Made by a program: the position numbers and the translations under genes | Shown here: in pieces, positions 13,134 through 26,141 of the stretch | Layout: every line of letters starts with the position of its first letter | Numbering within the stretch: position 1 is the first letter of the stretch | DNA from: Paramecium pentaurelia | Taxonomy: Eukaryota; Ciliophora; Oligohymenophorea; Peniculida; Parameciidae | Assembly: GCA_905183005.1 (NCBI GenBank) | Contig: CAJJDO010000019.1 | Span: 478,008 to 542,007, forward strand | Direction: 5' to 3' | Length of the DNA: 64,000 bases | Notes under the pieces: generated by a model | The model's input: only the letters and a program-made list of their open reading frames with translations | Told to the model about the DNA's origin: nothing | The model's database searches: none

Positions 13134-14279
13134 TCAATAATTATTCATTTTCAATTTTCTTTTATATATCTTCTACTTTCTATTATTAATATAAACACTA
13201 ATTTTTAATTAATTAATTTATACTTTAAATGGCAACTTTATTATATTATTGTAAATTAAAGATCCAAATACTAATATAATAAATCCAATTAATTAACCCC
13301 AATAGAATTATTCCCATCCTATTATCAGACAAGTTATCCAAACTAATGCAATTGTTGTTACTTGTACTACACTTTTAGTTAAAGCACTTAAATATTTAAC
13401 TACAGCCATGCAAATGGAATTTAGAAGTAGAATTGATGTAGCCTCAGCAATTATAAGTAGAAATAATTATGGTTAATAGTTTTTATTATGAAATGAAAAA
13501 ACAACTTAAAAAAATTAAATTGTTTATTCTAAATAATATTTTCCATCAGAATTCTATGGACAACCACTTTACATTTTAGAAGGACATGGGATAAATTCTA
13601 AAATAGACAGTAAAATTGAAGTAAATAACAATCCCCATAAACCTTCTAAACCAACTAATTCAAAAGGATTTAAATAATATTTTCGAAAGTATTTCTCCTC
13701 TAAAATTACTTAAAATGAAAACATAAAAAATGATAAACATAAAAATAATACTCCTATTAGATAATCTGATTAAGTTTATTTTAAATATATTGTTATTCCA
13801 ACTATTAAATTACCCAAAACAACTAAAGTCATTCCTAATATTTAGTGCTTTGTTGGAACTTTCTTTAAAAATAACACTGAAAATATTGCTGTTATTACAA
13901 CTGTAGCTCCTCTCAACATCTAATATACTGATGTAGGCATCAATGATAATGCAAAAAATGCTAAACAACTAGCTATTAAATCACATAAAGTTGGAATTAT
14001 TACTACCAAATAATTAATTTTTGTTTCTTATTTCAATTTATTTGCAAGTTCTAGTTCGTATAAATATTTTGAATAATTAAAAGATTTGTATAACAAAAAT
14101 ATAATATAACAAATTGATTCACCGAAAAACATTGTAAATGTTTATGTAAATGGATGATTGAATTCTTGGTTATCAATTTTTATTTTTGATTATAACTTAA
14201 AGACAATTGATGAGGCAGTATTAACTAACATTTATAAGACAATAAGTATGTATCCATTTGCATTAGAGATTGATGTCAT
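13134..14279 (-). CDS. SLC35/EamA-type membrane transporter
   Basis: ATG 14279-14277, TGA 13136-13134, no intron needed: 382 codons (381 aa). The chain shows about ten hydrophobic segments, with the drug/metabolite-transporter pattern of an internally repeated EamA fold: an early membrane hairpin, then the conserved stretch LMPTSVYQMLRGATVVITAI and, in the second half, AVVKYLSALTKSVVQVTTIA. This resembles SLC35F6-type carriers, which sit in Golgi, endosomal or lysosomal membranes; the substrate cannot be told. The C-terminus is a short Lys-rich cytosolic tail. It converges on the pseudokinase gene with about 130 bp between stops. Confidence 0.82.
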
Positions 14280-14617
14280 TTAATTAAAATATTTATTAAA
14301 TTTCATATATTAAAACTAATGATAATGATATTAATATTGAGAGAATATGAAAATTAGTTTTTTCTATAACTTTTATAAATATTTTCAATTCATTTTACAT
14401 ATTATTAATAACACTATAGAATAATTTCTTCTTTTTAATTTTTATTATTAGGGTTTTAGTTTTATTAACTTTAACAATAATTTAGATATAGTATAAGAAT
14501 ATCAAAAAATACTTAGAAATTGATTTTCTATTTTTTTGATGATTTCTTGCTCACTTCCAATTTAAGTTTGAATAGAAATACGATTATAATTGATATTTTA
14601 ATATTAATAATATTTTA

Positions 14618-15704
14618 ATGATAATTAATATAAGTGACTTATTCTTGAGTTTGATAGGGGGAATAATGATTGGTGTGGCATGTAGCTTGTATTACATAAC
14701 AAAAGGAAGAATAACTGGAATCAGTGGAATATATTATGGTGTAATTACATTTAAATGGAATGAATTTTATTGGAAATTATCTATTCTTTGTTCAATAGTA
14801 TTTTCAACAGGATTAATGTATTAAATATTTGGGTATTTTAAATAAAATATTTAATAGAGATGAGAGAATAATGGAAAGTTCATCATTAGCATTTAATGAT
14901 ATACCTTAGATTACAAATTTATCTAATACAATTGCAGGAATAAGTGGTCTATTGATAGGTATTGGATCTAAATTATGTAATGGATGTACAACAGGTCATG
15001 GATTTTGTGGTCTTGCAAGAATATCTTTACGTTCATTTGTAGCTTTTGGTTTATTTATATTATTTGGAATGATAAGTTGTTTTATTACTATGAGTGAACA
15101 TTAAGAAAATGGATAAGAGAAATATAATTATAATCATGTTTCAATAATAATGATAGGATTAAGTTTAGTATTATTATCTGCAACAATGTTGGGAGCTTAT
15201 ATAAATAAAGATTAATTTATTGATACAATTATTGGTATACCTGTTGGATTATTATTGGGATTAGGAGTAGTATTTTCAGGTATGATTAAAAGAACAACAA
15301 TTTTAAGTTTTCTTTCTATTGAATAATGGAATCCATAATTTATATTTGTTATTTTAGGTGCAAATATAACATGTTATTTTGGATTTAGATTATTAAGTAA
15401 ACCTATTTTAGATACAGAATTTTAATATCCATATACAAATAAAGTGACAAATGTTCTTTTAATAGGGGCATCTTTATTTGGATTTGGTTGGGGAATGACT
15501 GGAATCTGTCCTTTAGTTGGAATTGCTTTATTTCCATAATTTACTTGGTAAATAGGATTGATGTATTTGGGATCAGTTTCTATGGGAATGAGAATTGCAT
15601 AATGTTATTTAAATAAATATTAAAAGGTTGAAGCTTAAGTAATATAAATTAATAGTAATAATTATAACTACAAAACTGACAATGAATAAAATGATAAACT
15701 TTGA
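14618..15704 (+). CDS. YeeE/YedE (TsuA-like) sulfur-compound transporter
   Basis: ATG 14618, one intron 14833-14857, TGA 15702-15704; 354 codons (353 aa). About nine or ten membrane segments. Both halves carry the family hallmark: IGIGSKLCNGCTTGHGFCGL in the first and GFGWGMTGICPLVGI in the second, placing conserved cysteines in the membrane core. Bacterial relatives import thiosulfate, passing it along those cysteines. The family is mainly prokaryotic with scattered eukaryotic members, so bacterial origin by old transfer is possible; codon use and the presence of a typical short intron show that the gene is now fully ciliate in style. Confidence 0.9.
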
Positions 15705-15753
15705 TATATCTATTTATAAATACTAAAAAATATATTGTACAATTAATAATGAA

Positions 15754-16772
15754 TCAATTAATAACTGAAATTGGAAGTAATTTTCTTTTAATGAATTCAT
15801 AACTAGCCCATGCAGTAGCTCCAGACATTGTTTACATACATAATCTTGGTAATAATCCTTTATAAAATCCTAGATAACCCTCTTCTTTAAAAATTGTTTT
15901 TATTGATCCTAAGAAAGTACTATATTTGACTTAAGATGAGTTTAGATGCCAACTTTAAGTCTATAATTTAGTTTTGACAACATCCAATGGATTCATTACA
16001 CAAACAGCAGCACATCCTGCCATAGCTGCACATGAAAAATGACTAAGAAAATTATGTTCTGATTTCTTAAACATTAAAGTTTTAATAGTTTCATTGGCAG
16101 AAAAAAATATAGCCTAATAAGGAGCTGACATTAACTAAACTTAATTATTTATTATACATAAGTAATTGGAAAACTTCGATAGAATGCTATTAATCCTTCT
16201 TACCTTAAGACTGTTTTCACTGTTCTTTTGAAACACTTTTCTTATATTTACTATCTTTATTTTATAACTATATTATTATAATAATCATACCATCAAAAGG
16301 TACCATAATTAGATCATGCCATAGAGTTGATACTGCTCCAATAAAAGCAAACGCTTAAGCATGAATATTTTCATCATTTACATCCATAAGAGTTTTCAAA
16401 ATCTTAAAATATTCCAAATTCTTATACCTCATAACTGCTGAAATAAAATGCATGAGCTGGCATACAACCTGCTGTCACTGCTCCATAACCATTAAAAAAA
16501 GTCTTTAATCCTTATTTTCTAAGATTCAATTAAGTTTATACTTCAATGACAAAAATGTTTATGAGAACTTTGAATTTGGAAGCACTTAAAGATGAGTCTA
16601 CACTTTATAAGTTTATGCCATACTTTCACATTATCCAAAGGTAACATCGAAACATGTTCAATCAACCCAGCCAAACAACCAGCTTAAAATTTTCTACACA
16701 AATAATACCAATCATATGGACTTTAAGTGGTGTATTCTCTGATCTCTTTTCCCAATCCTCAATTTCCATCAT
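15754..16772 (-). CDS. Mitoferrin-like mitochondrial carrier
   Basis: ATG 16772-16770, TGA 15756-15754. Six introns (26, 26, 23, 25, 23, 23 nt) leave 291 codons (290 aa), the normal carrier size. Three repeats are visible: HMIAGCLAGLIEHVSMLPLD with NVKTH, VPFDVIKQRQQ, and MNPLDVVKTKLQTQS, each the PxD-x-x-K/R carrier signature. The residues around the first repeat and PAHAFYFSSYE follow the iron carrier mitoferrin/MRS3 rather than ADP/ATP carriers. Predicted role: iron import across the inner mitochondrial membrane for haem and Fe-S synthesis. It converges on the sulfur transporter, with 49 bp between stops. Confidence 0.87.
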
Positions 16773-18345
16773 AAATTAATATTAAAGGATAAATTTTATT
16801 ATTATTTTCTCCAATTGAAAATATACATAAATCATATATACAACTGAAAAATAGATATAAAATAATAAAAATATTCAAAAATCAAATAATCAAAACTATT
16901 AATTAATGTAAATGATTTATACATTTTTATATAGATAATTTTAGCAATATTAAAATTAATATCCATTACTTTTATCAATTATAAATTAAAATTATTAACA
17001 TAATCTAATTGCAAGTGGATTTAAATTCCATCTTAATAAACATTATCTTATAATATCTATATCAAGAATATAATCATTTTTATGTGAATTAGAATATAAT
17101 TATATCTCAAATTAAAGAATTTTAATTTTAATATAACTCTAATTTCTTAATAAGGCATTCTATTAGATATAAGCTTATAAAAATTAATTTTCTTTAATTA
17201 AAACTATTAATAACATAAAAGTATAACATTAATATCCATTTTTAAATATCTTTTATTTATTACAAAATTTATTTTTATTAAACATAATTTATATCATATT
17301 CTTAATTGTGGATGAGAATTATATTTTATTATAAAATGAAAATTAATAATCCATATATCCTCAATAATATTAAAATGGATTATTCTTCCATTAAATTAAA
17401 TAAATTTTATAATTTTTAATGGATAGCTTATAGGTTTACAAATCATTGTTTTTTTTTCATTTAAACATCATTAAAATAGTTTCCATAATAATTAAATACA
17501 TTTGAAAATTCTCATATTCAATTTCAAAAGATCTTTTTACTATCTCACTCAAAATATTACAATTAATAATAATCCCTATAATTATGATTAATTAATCATT
17601 TTATATCAGACATGTTCGTTTTTTAAGCTTGAATATTCAATATAATAAAATATTTTGTAAAAATTAATTATTATTATTTCTATGGTCTCATAAAATGTTG
17701 TTTTTTTTAATAAATTTTGATTTTAACCACTTCTGCTAACATGATCTAACTTATTTACAATAGATTAATAATCAATTTTTTGTAAGTTTCTGAGATATCA
17801 TCAACCATTTTTAAACTAAGTTAATTCTTTAATTTTCTATATAGTTTCAAGAGTATGAGAATTCTTATTTATGTTTATATTTAAGTTCTAGAATGCAAAT
17901 TAATTTAAAAAATGAGTAAAATAATAATTATATAATGAAAAAAATTTTGAAGTATTTTTTGGTTATTTAATATATAATGTGCTGCATTTGATATCATTTA
18001 TTATGAAATCAAGTCATTTAAAGAAATGTATTTAAATAAATTAAAAATCATAATTGATACTAGAAATTTATTTATCTGATTATGTTCAAATGTCTCATAC
18101 CAATTAAACTATTTTACTCATCTCAATTTTATCAGATCTACAATAAATTTAGTAGGAATAAATCTTTAAGCTTGCTTTTAATACTGATTTCTTAATCATA
18201 GATATACTATATAATTTACCATCCCTTTAATAAGCTTTTTAATATATATGCAAGACCACTTTTATTGTTTAACAAATTCTTTTAGAATATCAAGTATTAA
18301 TTTACTTATTAAAAGCCTTGACTTTAATTATGATAACACTTAAAT
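16773..18345. other. Gene-poor AT-rich region
   Basis: About 1.5 kb without a gene I can support. Frames on both strands (for example a minus-strand frame of about 80 codons near 17.6-17.8 kb) are within what AT-rich DNA with only TGA as a stop yields by chance, and no domain or clean intron-exon pattern appears. It is the longest apparently empty stretch in the window. Confidence 0.5.
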
Positions 18346-21300
18346 ATGGTCAGAAATTTTCTTTATATTAATGTTAGCTATGCAACTATTATACCTTTTT
18401 TGTTTTATCCATCTTTATTGTAGTTATAGAGTCAAAGTTTAGAATAAGTAATAAAGGAAATAATATAAGTTATTTAAATAGAGAGAGTAACAAGTAATAA
18501 TCTCTTTAACATTAGAATGAAATAAATAGTATAATTAACGTGATTGCAGTTTCTGAAATTTATATAACATTTGCAACAAAGATTTTTAAATATCTCTTTC
18601 ATTATCCAATTATTCAATTAGCATTAAGAAAGATATTAACACAATCAAACTAATGTAAATATATAATAAAATCAATATAGATTCTAATCTAAATACTTAT
18701 TAAATTTTGATATTAATCATCACTTATCTTGTATTTATATTAAATATCTTATTCTATTTCTTGAATGAGAGTCATGATGTCTAATTTTCATTCAAAAAGT
18801 TAGATTATTTATCTCGCTTTTATTCAAATAAGACAAAAATATAATCTTTAAAAATAGAAATACTGATAATTTTAGTTTCAATTTTAGATAATTTAGAGAT
18901 TAATAATATAGTACTTATAATATTTGAAATAATACTACTTATTATAATATTAACTTTATCTTATAGATATCCATAATATTAAGAAACATTAATTAATTAA
19001 ATTTAAATATAATCTTTTTCACTTTATTTATGCATTATATTATGTATACTTATCTTTGCAGAAGGATTTCATTAAGATTGTTCAGAATTAATTCTAATAA
19101 TAATTCCATTAGTATTTGAAATTACTAATTTAATTTTTATAAAATAAGAGAATAAAACTTAGACTCTAAGTTATGAAAATAAAAATTTTGATTATTTGAT
19201 GATGACTATTTATAATTAATGTTAAGAAGCATTAGGAAGAAATGGAATATTATTAAATGAAATTAAATATAGATTACCTAGTAATTTAAATCTTTATGCA
19301 TTTTCTACTAATCATCTAATTAATTGTTAAAAAATAAATGGTTGTTTTTGTACTTGTTATAAAAAACAAAATGATCATTTTATCACTAGATAATAATTCA
19401 AATAGTATATTAAAGAACTTATAAGATTTCATTATGAATTAAAATTATTAAGTTTGAATAAAAATAATTCTTAAGAATATGCAAAAAGTTAATTTTATTA
19501 TATCTTATATATATCATAAGTTATTAAGTAACCTACAAAAGCATTTCATGAGATAATAAAATTAAAGAATAATATGTATTCTAGTTTGAATCTTTTAGAT
19601 TAAATGTATACAAATTCAATTGAATTACTTGTCAAAAGTGATTTCTTAAAAATGATAGAAAATAAAAACATAACTAATTAAAAATATGATTGTTTTAAAG
19701 TATTTAATTACAATAAATGTGTAAATTAATGGAAGGAATAATTTAGTTAAGTATTATAAAAGTAAAAATAATGGTATGTGACATTATTAAATAGGAATCT
19801 TACATAACTTATAATTGATGGTAAACACTTGTAAAATTTAATTTCAATATAAGAAAAATAACTTAAATATATATTTAATACAAATCCACTTTCTTAATAA
19901 TGTCATATTTTAATTCATTTATTTTACAAATACATTAATTTCAATAAAAGAAGAATAGAAATTCCTACAATAGATTCCTCTATAGCCTTTAAATTTTAAA
20001 ATTCTATAAATGGAATTCTATTTCATAAAGAGGCTTCTCTAGTTTATTTAACATTATTAGATACTAAAGGTATCATTAAAAATTACACTAAAACATTTAG
20101 AGATGCTATATGTACTATAGATAGTGAAATAATGAATAATTCAATTAATAATTTTATTCCAGATATTATAGCAGAAGTACATGATTAATATTTAGATAAT
20201 TTTGTAGAGAGGGGAAGAATCAATATTATGAAATCAGATAGAAGATTTCTATTAGTAAAAAATAAATTAGGATTTATATTTCCTATAATAGCTAAAGTTA
20301 GATTAGAGACAGATTTAGGATGTGATTTCGGTTCTTCTGCTCTTATTCTACCAACATATCAAAATTATCATTATATTATGTTAAATAAATATGGTTTAGT
20401 GGAAGAGATTAGTGATAAATTATACAATGAAATTATCTTACCTATTTTATGTATTGATTTAAAAAGTATTAAATCTTTGGATTGTTTAAAACTTATACCA
20501 AAATTAATTAAAAGTTGGAAATAACTAAATTAAACTAATGTTTTAGAATAAGAACTTAAGAATCCAATATAATCATATATGGTTATTCCAAAAAAAAGAA
20601 AGAAATAATAAATACTTTTATCATCTTAAGTAAAAGAGAAATCAACAATTTATGAATATTTAAAATAATAGGATTAAATTAATTATAATTATTTTGATAA
20701 TTTTAAATAGATGTATATGTTTAGAATTACATTTAAAATTGTTGAATTTTACACATTTTAAGAAACGTAATTATAATATATATTATATTTTTAGAATTTA
20801 TTGTATTGAAATTTAAACTATTAAACCTGTTCGTGAATCATAAAGAATCGAAATATTTGAGAAATTAATAGAAAAATCAGATTATCTAAATATGAGTAGA
20901 AGAATAATTAAATTAAGTCCAGATAAAATTGAAATCAAAAAGAAAAAATGTAAGAAGTTGGAAATAACTAATTAAAAAGGATCATTAGGTTTTATATCTT
21001 TTTAACCTGAATAATAAACTATTTATAATTTGGAAACATAAAAATTAATTGAAGATGATTATATGATAAAGTAAAAAGAAATGTAAATTCGTTTAACTAA
21101 TCCTCTTTATATTTTAGAAGTAAATCTTAAATTAATATAAGATAGAAGAATGCTAAAATTAAATAAGTCATCCAAATAGTCAAGATAAAAGACTATAAGA
21201 TTAGTAGACATTTAGGATGAAATCTTCAGTAGCACATAGTTTTGGTGCATTGAATCATTTTTGTAGTAGTAATTCTAATGGGATTAGTTAAGCTTTTGGG

Positions 21301-23337
21301 TCTGATTAAAATAAACTAATAGTGCATTCTAGTGCAATATTAGAAGCATTAAATGAAAATAAAGAATCAGTTAAATCCAAGAATTCTGATGAACTAATAG
21401 GATCAATTGATAATTTTCTATTTGATTAAGATTAAATGAAATCTATATCTTCATCATAAATTAGTGATATAAAAGTCAAGAAAACTTAATTGAAACATAA
21501 TTTATTTGATGAATAAACAAAATAGCATTGGACTATACGTCTATTTAATTTGATAACATTTGCTTTACTTATGATTTTTAATATTTACTATTATTATGTT
21601 TTAAAATAAGAAAATTAAGTAAATATTTATATATATTTTATAGATTATTGAATAAGCCTTAGAAACATACAAAATATCAAACAATTTTTAAGTTTAGATT
21701 AATAATTTTATTCTAGCTTTCAATTATTCTAATAATAATATATTTAATTATACTCTATACATGAAATTTTGTGCTAGTAGATTTTAGAATGATATATCTA
21801 AATTCTAATATTATTCATTAAATATTGAATAGAATGAAAGTAATTAATATTTATAATAACTTAGTTCCATATCTTTAGATAAATGAATTTGAAAATATAA
21901 CAAATATAAATTTATTTTATTCATTAGGATATTTCTCATAATATTTACTTACATAATCAAATTGTTAAAATTAAGAATACTTTTTAGAATTTATAGCCAG
22001 AAATTTCATAACAATAATTTCCTCCAATTCTGTATTAAATTAAACAGTTATTAAGAATGGTTTAGATTAATTTATGAGAGCATAATAATCAACTAAAGTA
22101 TCCTTTTATTTTACATTGATATCCCTTTGTTTCGCTTTTATATTTTACTTACTACTCTTAATTATTATAAATAAAGCAAAATTAAAGATTGTGGAATTAT
22201 TTAATACTATTTCAAAGGGTTAAATAAATTTTTTAATAGAATAAATTTCAATAATTGGAAATTTTCTTGAGAAAATTGACTTTATAAATGAAGAAACTAC
22301 TGAATAATAATTTGATCAAATAAAATCAAAAATTGCTACAACTCCAGGAATTAAAATTAAGACTTCTCAAAAAAGATTATCGATCAAAGCTAAATACAAT
22401 AAATCCTAAGAAAATAGTAAAAGTATTTTTTTATTTTAGATTCTTAGCTGCTTTTACTTATTTCATTTATTCATTATTATTATTGTTTAGTTACTTTATT
22501 ATTTCTTCATAATATGTTGGTTCTCTAATATATTAAAGTTCATTTGAATAGTAGACAATATATTCTTTTGAATAATTACTTCTCTTCAAATCTTCATAAT
22601 CATATTTATTATAACAAAAGAGTTTTTAGAAGCTTTTAATAAAATATTTACAAATAAATAAAGAAGACATGCTTTTTCTAAATAAATGTAATATTACAAA
22701 TTTTATAAAATTAGTGGAAGAGGCATTATAATACATGGAAGAACAATTTGACATTCTGTAAGGATTTATTTAAAGATTGAACGATTAGAAATCTTTTTCT
22801 AATGCAATTTTTACAAATACTATTAAGAAAAATGGTTGTTAAGCCTTTTAATTCAAAATAGCAAATAACATTGAAGATAGTTAATTCTTTAATGAAGTGA
22901 TTTGTAACAATATTGATAGTTTAACATCAGGATTAACCATTTCATTAGTAGAAATATTACAAAACTTTTAATAATTTTATACAATTAACAAATTAAATGA
23001 TATGGAATTTAAATCCTATTTGTTTAATATGGATATTAATTTAGAAAATGATATCATTAATGTTATTTATACATCTCATGTATTAACACTACTGCATGAT
23101 TTTATGGCTAATGAATAATAATAAGAAATATCTTTGAATTATTTAGTACATACTCTCAGATTCATATTTGGGATCATACTTTATCTTATTTTAATTATTA
23201 TAAGTGATAAAAATATAAGAATGTACTTACACAAAGAATTAATTAAAACTAAACAATTATTTTTATTAATACCATTGGAAATATTGTGTGAGAATGCAAA
23301 TGTCTTGTAATAATTGATAATAAGAAATCAAAAATGA
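18346..23337 (+). CDS. Very large multi-membrane protein, ciliate TmcB-like family
   Basis: TGA 23335-23337 is firm; the 5' end is not, and 18346 is only the first plausible ATG. At least seven introns of 19-28 nt were placed. The order is: several N-terminal membrane spans (ILIITYLVFILNILFYF), a long cytosolic region with a PAS-like block including NFVERGRINIMKSDRRFLLV and a conserved GFIFPIIAKVRLE stretch, then more membrane spans (FTLISLCFAFIFYLLLLII), and a soluble C-terminal region ending in another hydrophobic segment. This is the layout of the big ciliate family usually named after Dictyostelium tiny macrocysts protein B, possibly mechanosensory or signalling. Function is not established. 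Confidence 0.75.
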
Positions 23338-23736
23338 AAGATAACTAATATCATTATTATATTATATAATTATTATATTTAAAAGTTACTTTTTAATATC
23401 ATATTAAGTATCTATATCAATTATAGAATTAATCAATACAAAAATTACCAATCATTTTTATATAAAGGTTTTCAATAATAAAATCTAAATTTTAAATGAA
23501 CTACATTTGAAATTTTAGTATTAAATAATGAAATAACTAAGTTGATAATAATAAAAACAATAAATCTTAAAAAAAATAACAAAATTAACTGAAAGAAATT
23601 GAAGACTTATAATTATTGATTAAATTAAAATAAGATATTCAAGATTAATATATGTCAAATAATTTAAAGTCAGTATTAATATATAGAAGATATTTATAAG
23701 TGAATCTAAAATTTATAAGTAACTAAATTATATATA
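23338..23736. other. Intergenic, convergent gene ends
   Basis: About 400 bp of A-rich sequence between the stops of the large membrane protein and the RING gene. A short Lys/Gln-rich frame around 23.56-23.70 kb (KEIEDLQLLIKLKQDIQDQY) looks coiled-coil-like but has no convincing start. Confidence 0.45.
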
Positions 23737-24276
23737 TCAATTGATTTTGGCTCTACAAACAGGACATGAATTATTTATCTTTAACCATTATGTTAAGCAA
23801 TCCTTATGAAAATTATGAGAACAACTCATCTCTAATTCCACTTCTTCATTCTTGAAGTCTTCCTAACATATATAACAGGTTTATTATTAATCATTCATGC
23901 TTACTACATGTTCCCTTAAACTATTTATTTATGATTCTGATGCCCCTTATTATTGATCTTCTTATAAAATTAAATTCTCAGTTAAAAGAGCAAGAAAATT
24001 TAGAAAATCAGATATTTCACTTAGGCTCTATGTCCAATCTGTTAATGTTCTTAAATATTAAGCTTCAGGTGATATATATATTTCAAAAGATCTTAATTCT
24101 GAATCGTTAATTCCTTAAGCCATTTATTCTAATGGACTATCGCATAAGATGCAATACTCCTATTAAATTTCTTCTTAATGATAAGTTCTTTAAATTATTT
24201 CCATTTTACAAAGATGACACCAATAATTTTCAAAATTATTTCTTTCTTCAAACACATTTCTTAAAATTTAAAACAT
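23737..24276 (-). CDS. RING-H2 E3 ubiquitin ligase (RNF126/115-like layout)
   Basis: ATG 24276-24274, TGA 23739-23737, no intron, 180 codons (179 aa). The C-terminal RING-H2 finger is complete: CYICQEDF, then CSHNFHKDCLTQWL and CPVC, providing the C3H2C3 zinc ligands. The N-terminus has a second Cys pair set, YWCHLC and YCILC, about 30 residues apart, like the zinc ribbon of RNF126/RNF115 ubiquitin ligases. Between them lies an acidic, Gln-rich linker. Predicted role: ubiquitin transfer in protein quality control. It lies tail-to-tail with the large membrane protein gene. Confidence 0.9.
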
Positions 24277-24437
24277 TTTCGTTAAATTATAAATTTTAAA
24301 TAATTTAAAGAATTAGAAACATAAAAAGAAAATAACTTAAATAGAATAATATAAATCTCATAGACATTAAAATTATAGTGATACTATGTTAAAATATAAT
24401 ATTATTTGTTATTTGTATTGATTATATTATTAAGATC

Positions 24438-24771
24438 TCATTCCTCTGGTTCGAAAGCTCCTAATGAATCCTCAAAATTAATAGACTCTTTTAATTAATT
24501 TGAGAATGTGGAATAATTATTGTTAATGGATGCAGCACAATTTTCTTTTGTATTTTATTAAAATGTATTTATTACAAATGCATTGAATATCATTCTCATT
24601 CAATTTTACTCCCAGATCTGGTTTGAATAATCTACATTTACTAGCACATAATTTGGCTAATGACAATGTTAATCCCACTGTTATATTCTATATATATGTG
24701 TTATATTATTCAAATACAAAACTATAAAATGGTGCATTTGGAAATTCAAGACTTTCTGAATCGTCGCTCAT
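24438..24771 (-). CDS. Small TIM chaperone (Tim8/9/10/13 family)
   Basis: ATG 24771-24769, TGA 24440-24438. Removing a 30-nt and a 31-nt intron gives 91 codons (90 aa). The twin CX3C signature is intact, CASKC and CIQNC, separated by 17 residues, slightly wider than usual. Small TIM proteins form hexamers in the mitochondrial intermembrane space and escort hydrophobic carrier precursors, such as the mitoferrin-like protein encoded nearby, to the inner membrane. The second CX3C appears only after the 31-nt intron is removed, which supports both the splice site and the identification. The 30-nt intron is in frame, so an unspliced 100-residue version is also possible. Confidence 0.82.
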
Positions 24772-25612
24772 CAAACTTAATTTAATTATAATTATTCATT
24801 TTATATATTTTATAAATATATTAAAGAGAGTAATAATATATTAATAGGTTTACATTAACTCAAAATTTTAAACACAAACAAAACTCTATTTATTTTAATC
24901 CCTTTCAATAAACCTTACATGAATACAAAATTATTCATTATCATAATTGAAACCTAAAAGGAAAGGAAATTATGTTTTATTATTTTTATTATATTATATT
25001 TTAAGATTCCTTAAATAATTATATCATATGAAAAATATGTTAATTTTATAGATAATATGAATTATTTATATAATTAAATAATATATCTAAACAAAAAATA
25101 AACTACAAGTCTAAATCTATTCAAATTATACTTAAATAAATATATAATCATATAAAGTAAGAATATGTTATCAATCTAAATTTAACTTTAAATATTAAAT
25201 TGCTATTTTTAATTATTTTTGGATATAATTTTGACAATAATAATTTTAATATCAAATATGATGAATTTTAAAGCTTAATTCATTTTGAATAAAATTAAAT
25301 AGTTAAATTCAAAACTTAATAAGTTCTATTTTGTAAATTCATTTATATTATATAGATATTCAAATTAAAAGTTCAGTATATAACAACAATCATTCTTATT
25401 AAGTTATTAAATGATTTTATTCTAATATACAATACTATTTTAATTATAAAAATAATTTTAAAACTTCATGCTATTAGTTTAATTATATAAATTAAAAATG
25501 AAAACATGTTTTATATGTTAAATTTAGTAATTAATCAAATAAAGAAACTAAATGAATTATAAATGAGTATAGAATGAGATTTTAAAATTAATTGGAATAT
25601 GCAAATAAATTT
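24772..25612. other. AT-rich intergenic region
   Basis: About 840 bp between two minus-strand genes with nothing I can support as coding. It holds the promoter of the small TIM gene and the 3' end of the coiled-coil gene. Confidence 0.55.
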
Positions 25613-26058
25613 TCAGTTGTTTGCTTCTTATGATTGAGGTGGATTTAAACCTACTCCTAATACTTTTTCCATTTCATTTATTCGATGATCCAATAGATTA
25701 GCTGATTTCTTGATTCTTGCTTTTTCATTTTTTAATGTGTCCACTTAATTGTTTAATTCGTTTAATTCAGTATTTGCTTGTTCAGCCAATTTTCTAAAAT
25801 TTCGAGTGAAATCTGCTATCTCTTCAATAAAGCTAGTTGATGTATCATCATTTATAGATGACTAAAGGTATGATTCATGTATGATTTCTTATCTTAGCAT
25901 CTATAATTCCTTCTTGTCTTTTTCTAATTCATGTAATAGATATTCTAACATAATCTAGTTTTAATTACTAATACATTTAATTTATCTTCATGTTCAGTCA
26001 TTGGTAGATTCATTGAGTTTTTTTAAAACAGTTATAAAGCTTCTTTATAGGATTGCAT
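25613..26058 (-). CDS. Small coiled-coil protein, unknown function
   Basis: ATG at 26058-26056, TGA 25615-25613, with one 20-nt intron; 142 codons (141 aa). Two further in-frame ATGs lie 45 and 57 nt downstream, so the start is not certain. The body is one long amphipathic helix (FIEEIADFTRNFRKLAEQAN, then LNNQVDTLKNEKARI) ending in a short Pro/Gln tail. The size and shape resemble small subunits of vesicle-tethering or lysosome-positioning complexes, but no family signature was identified. It ends with the neighbouring RING-Tudor stop only 84 bp upstream on the same strand. Confidence 0.75.
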
Positions 26059-26141
26059 TGAGTTTTTTAATTAAATATATAGTATATTTTAAATATATGA
26101 ATTAGGTATATATATATAATAGCACACACATTAAAACTACA

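Noticed and set aside
15754..16772. Two apparent frameshifts in the mitochondrial carrier
   Set aside because: Both vanish when introns starting GTATTATTTG and GTATAAGAAT are removed; the spliced gene is an exact 291 codons.
17600..17830. Minus-strand frame of about 80 codons in the gene-poor region
   Set aside because: With one stop codon in AT-rich DNA this length is expected by chance, and composition and flanks do not support a gene.
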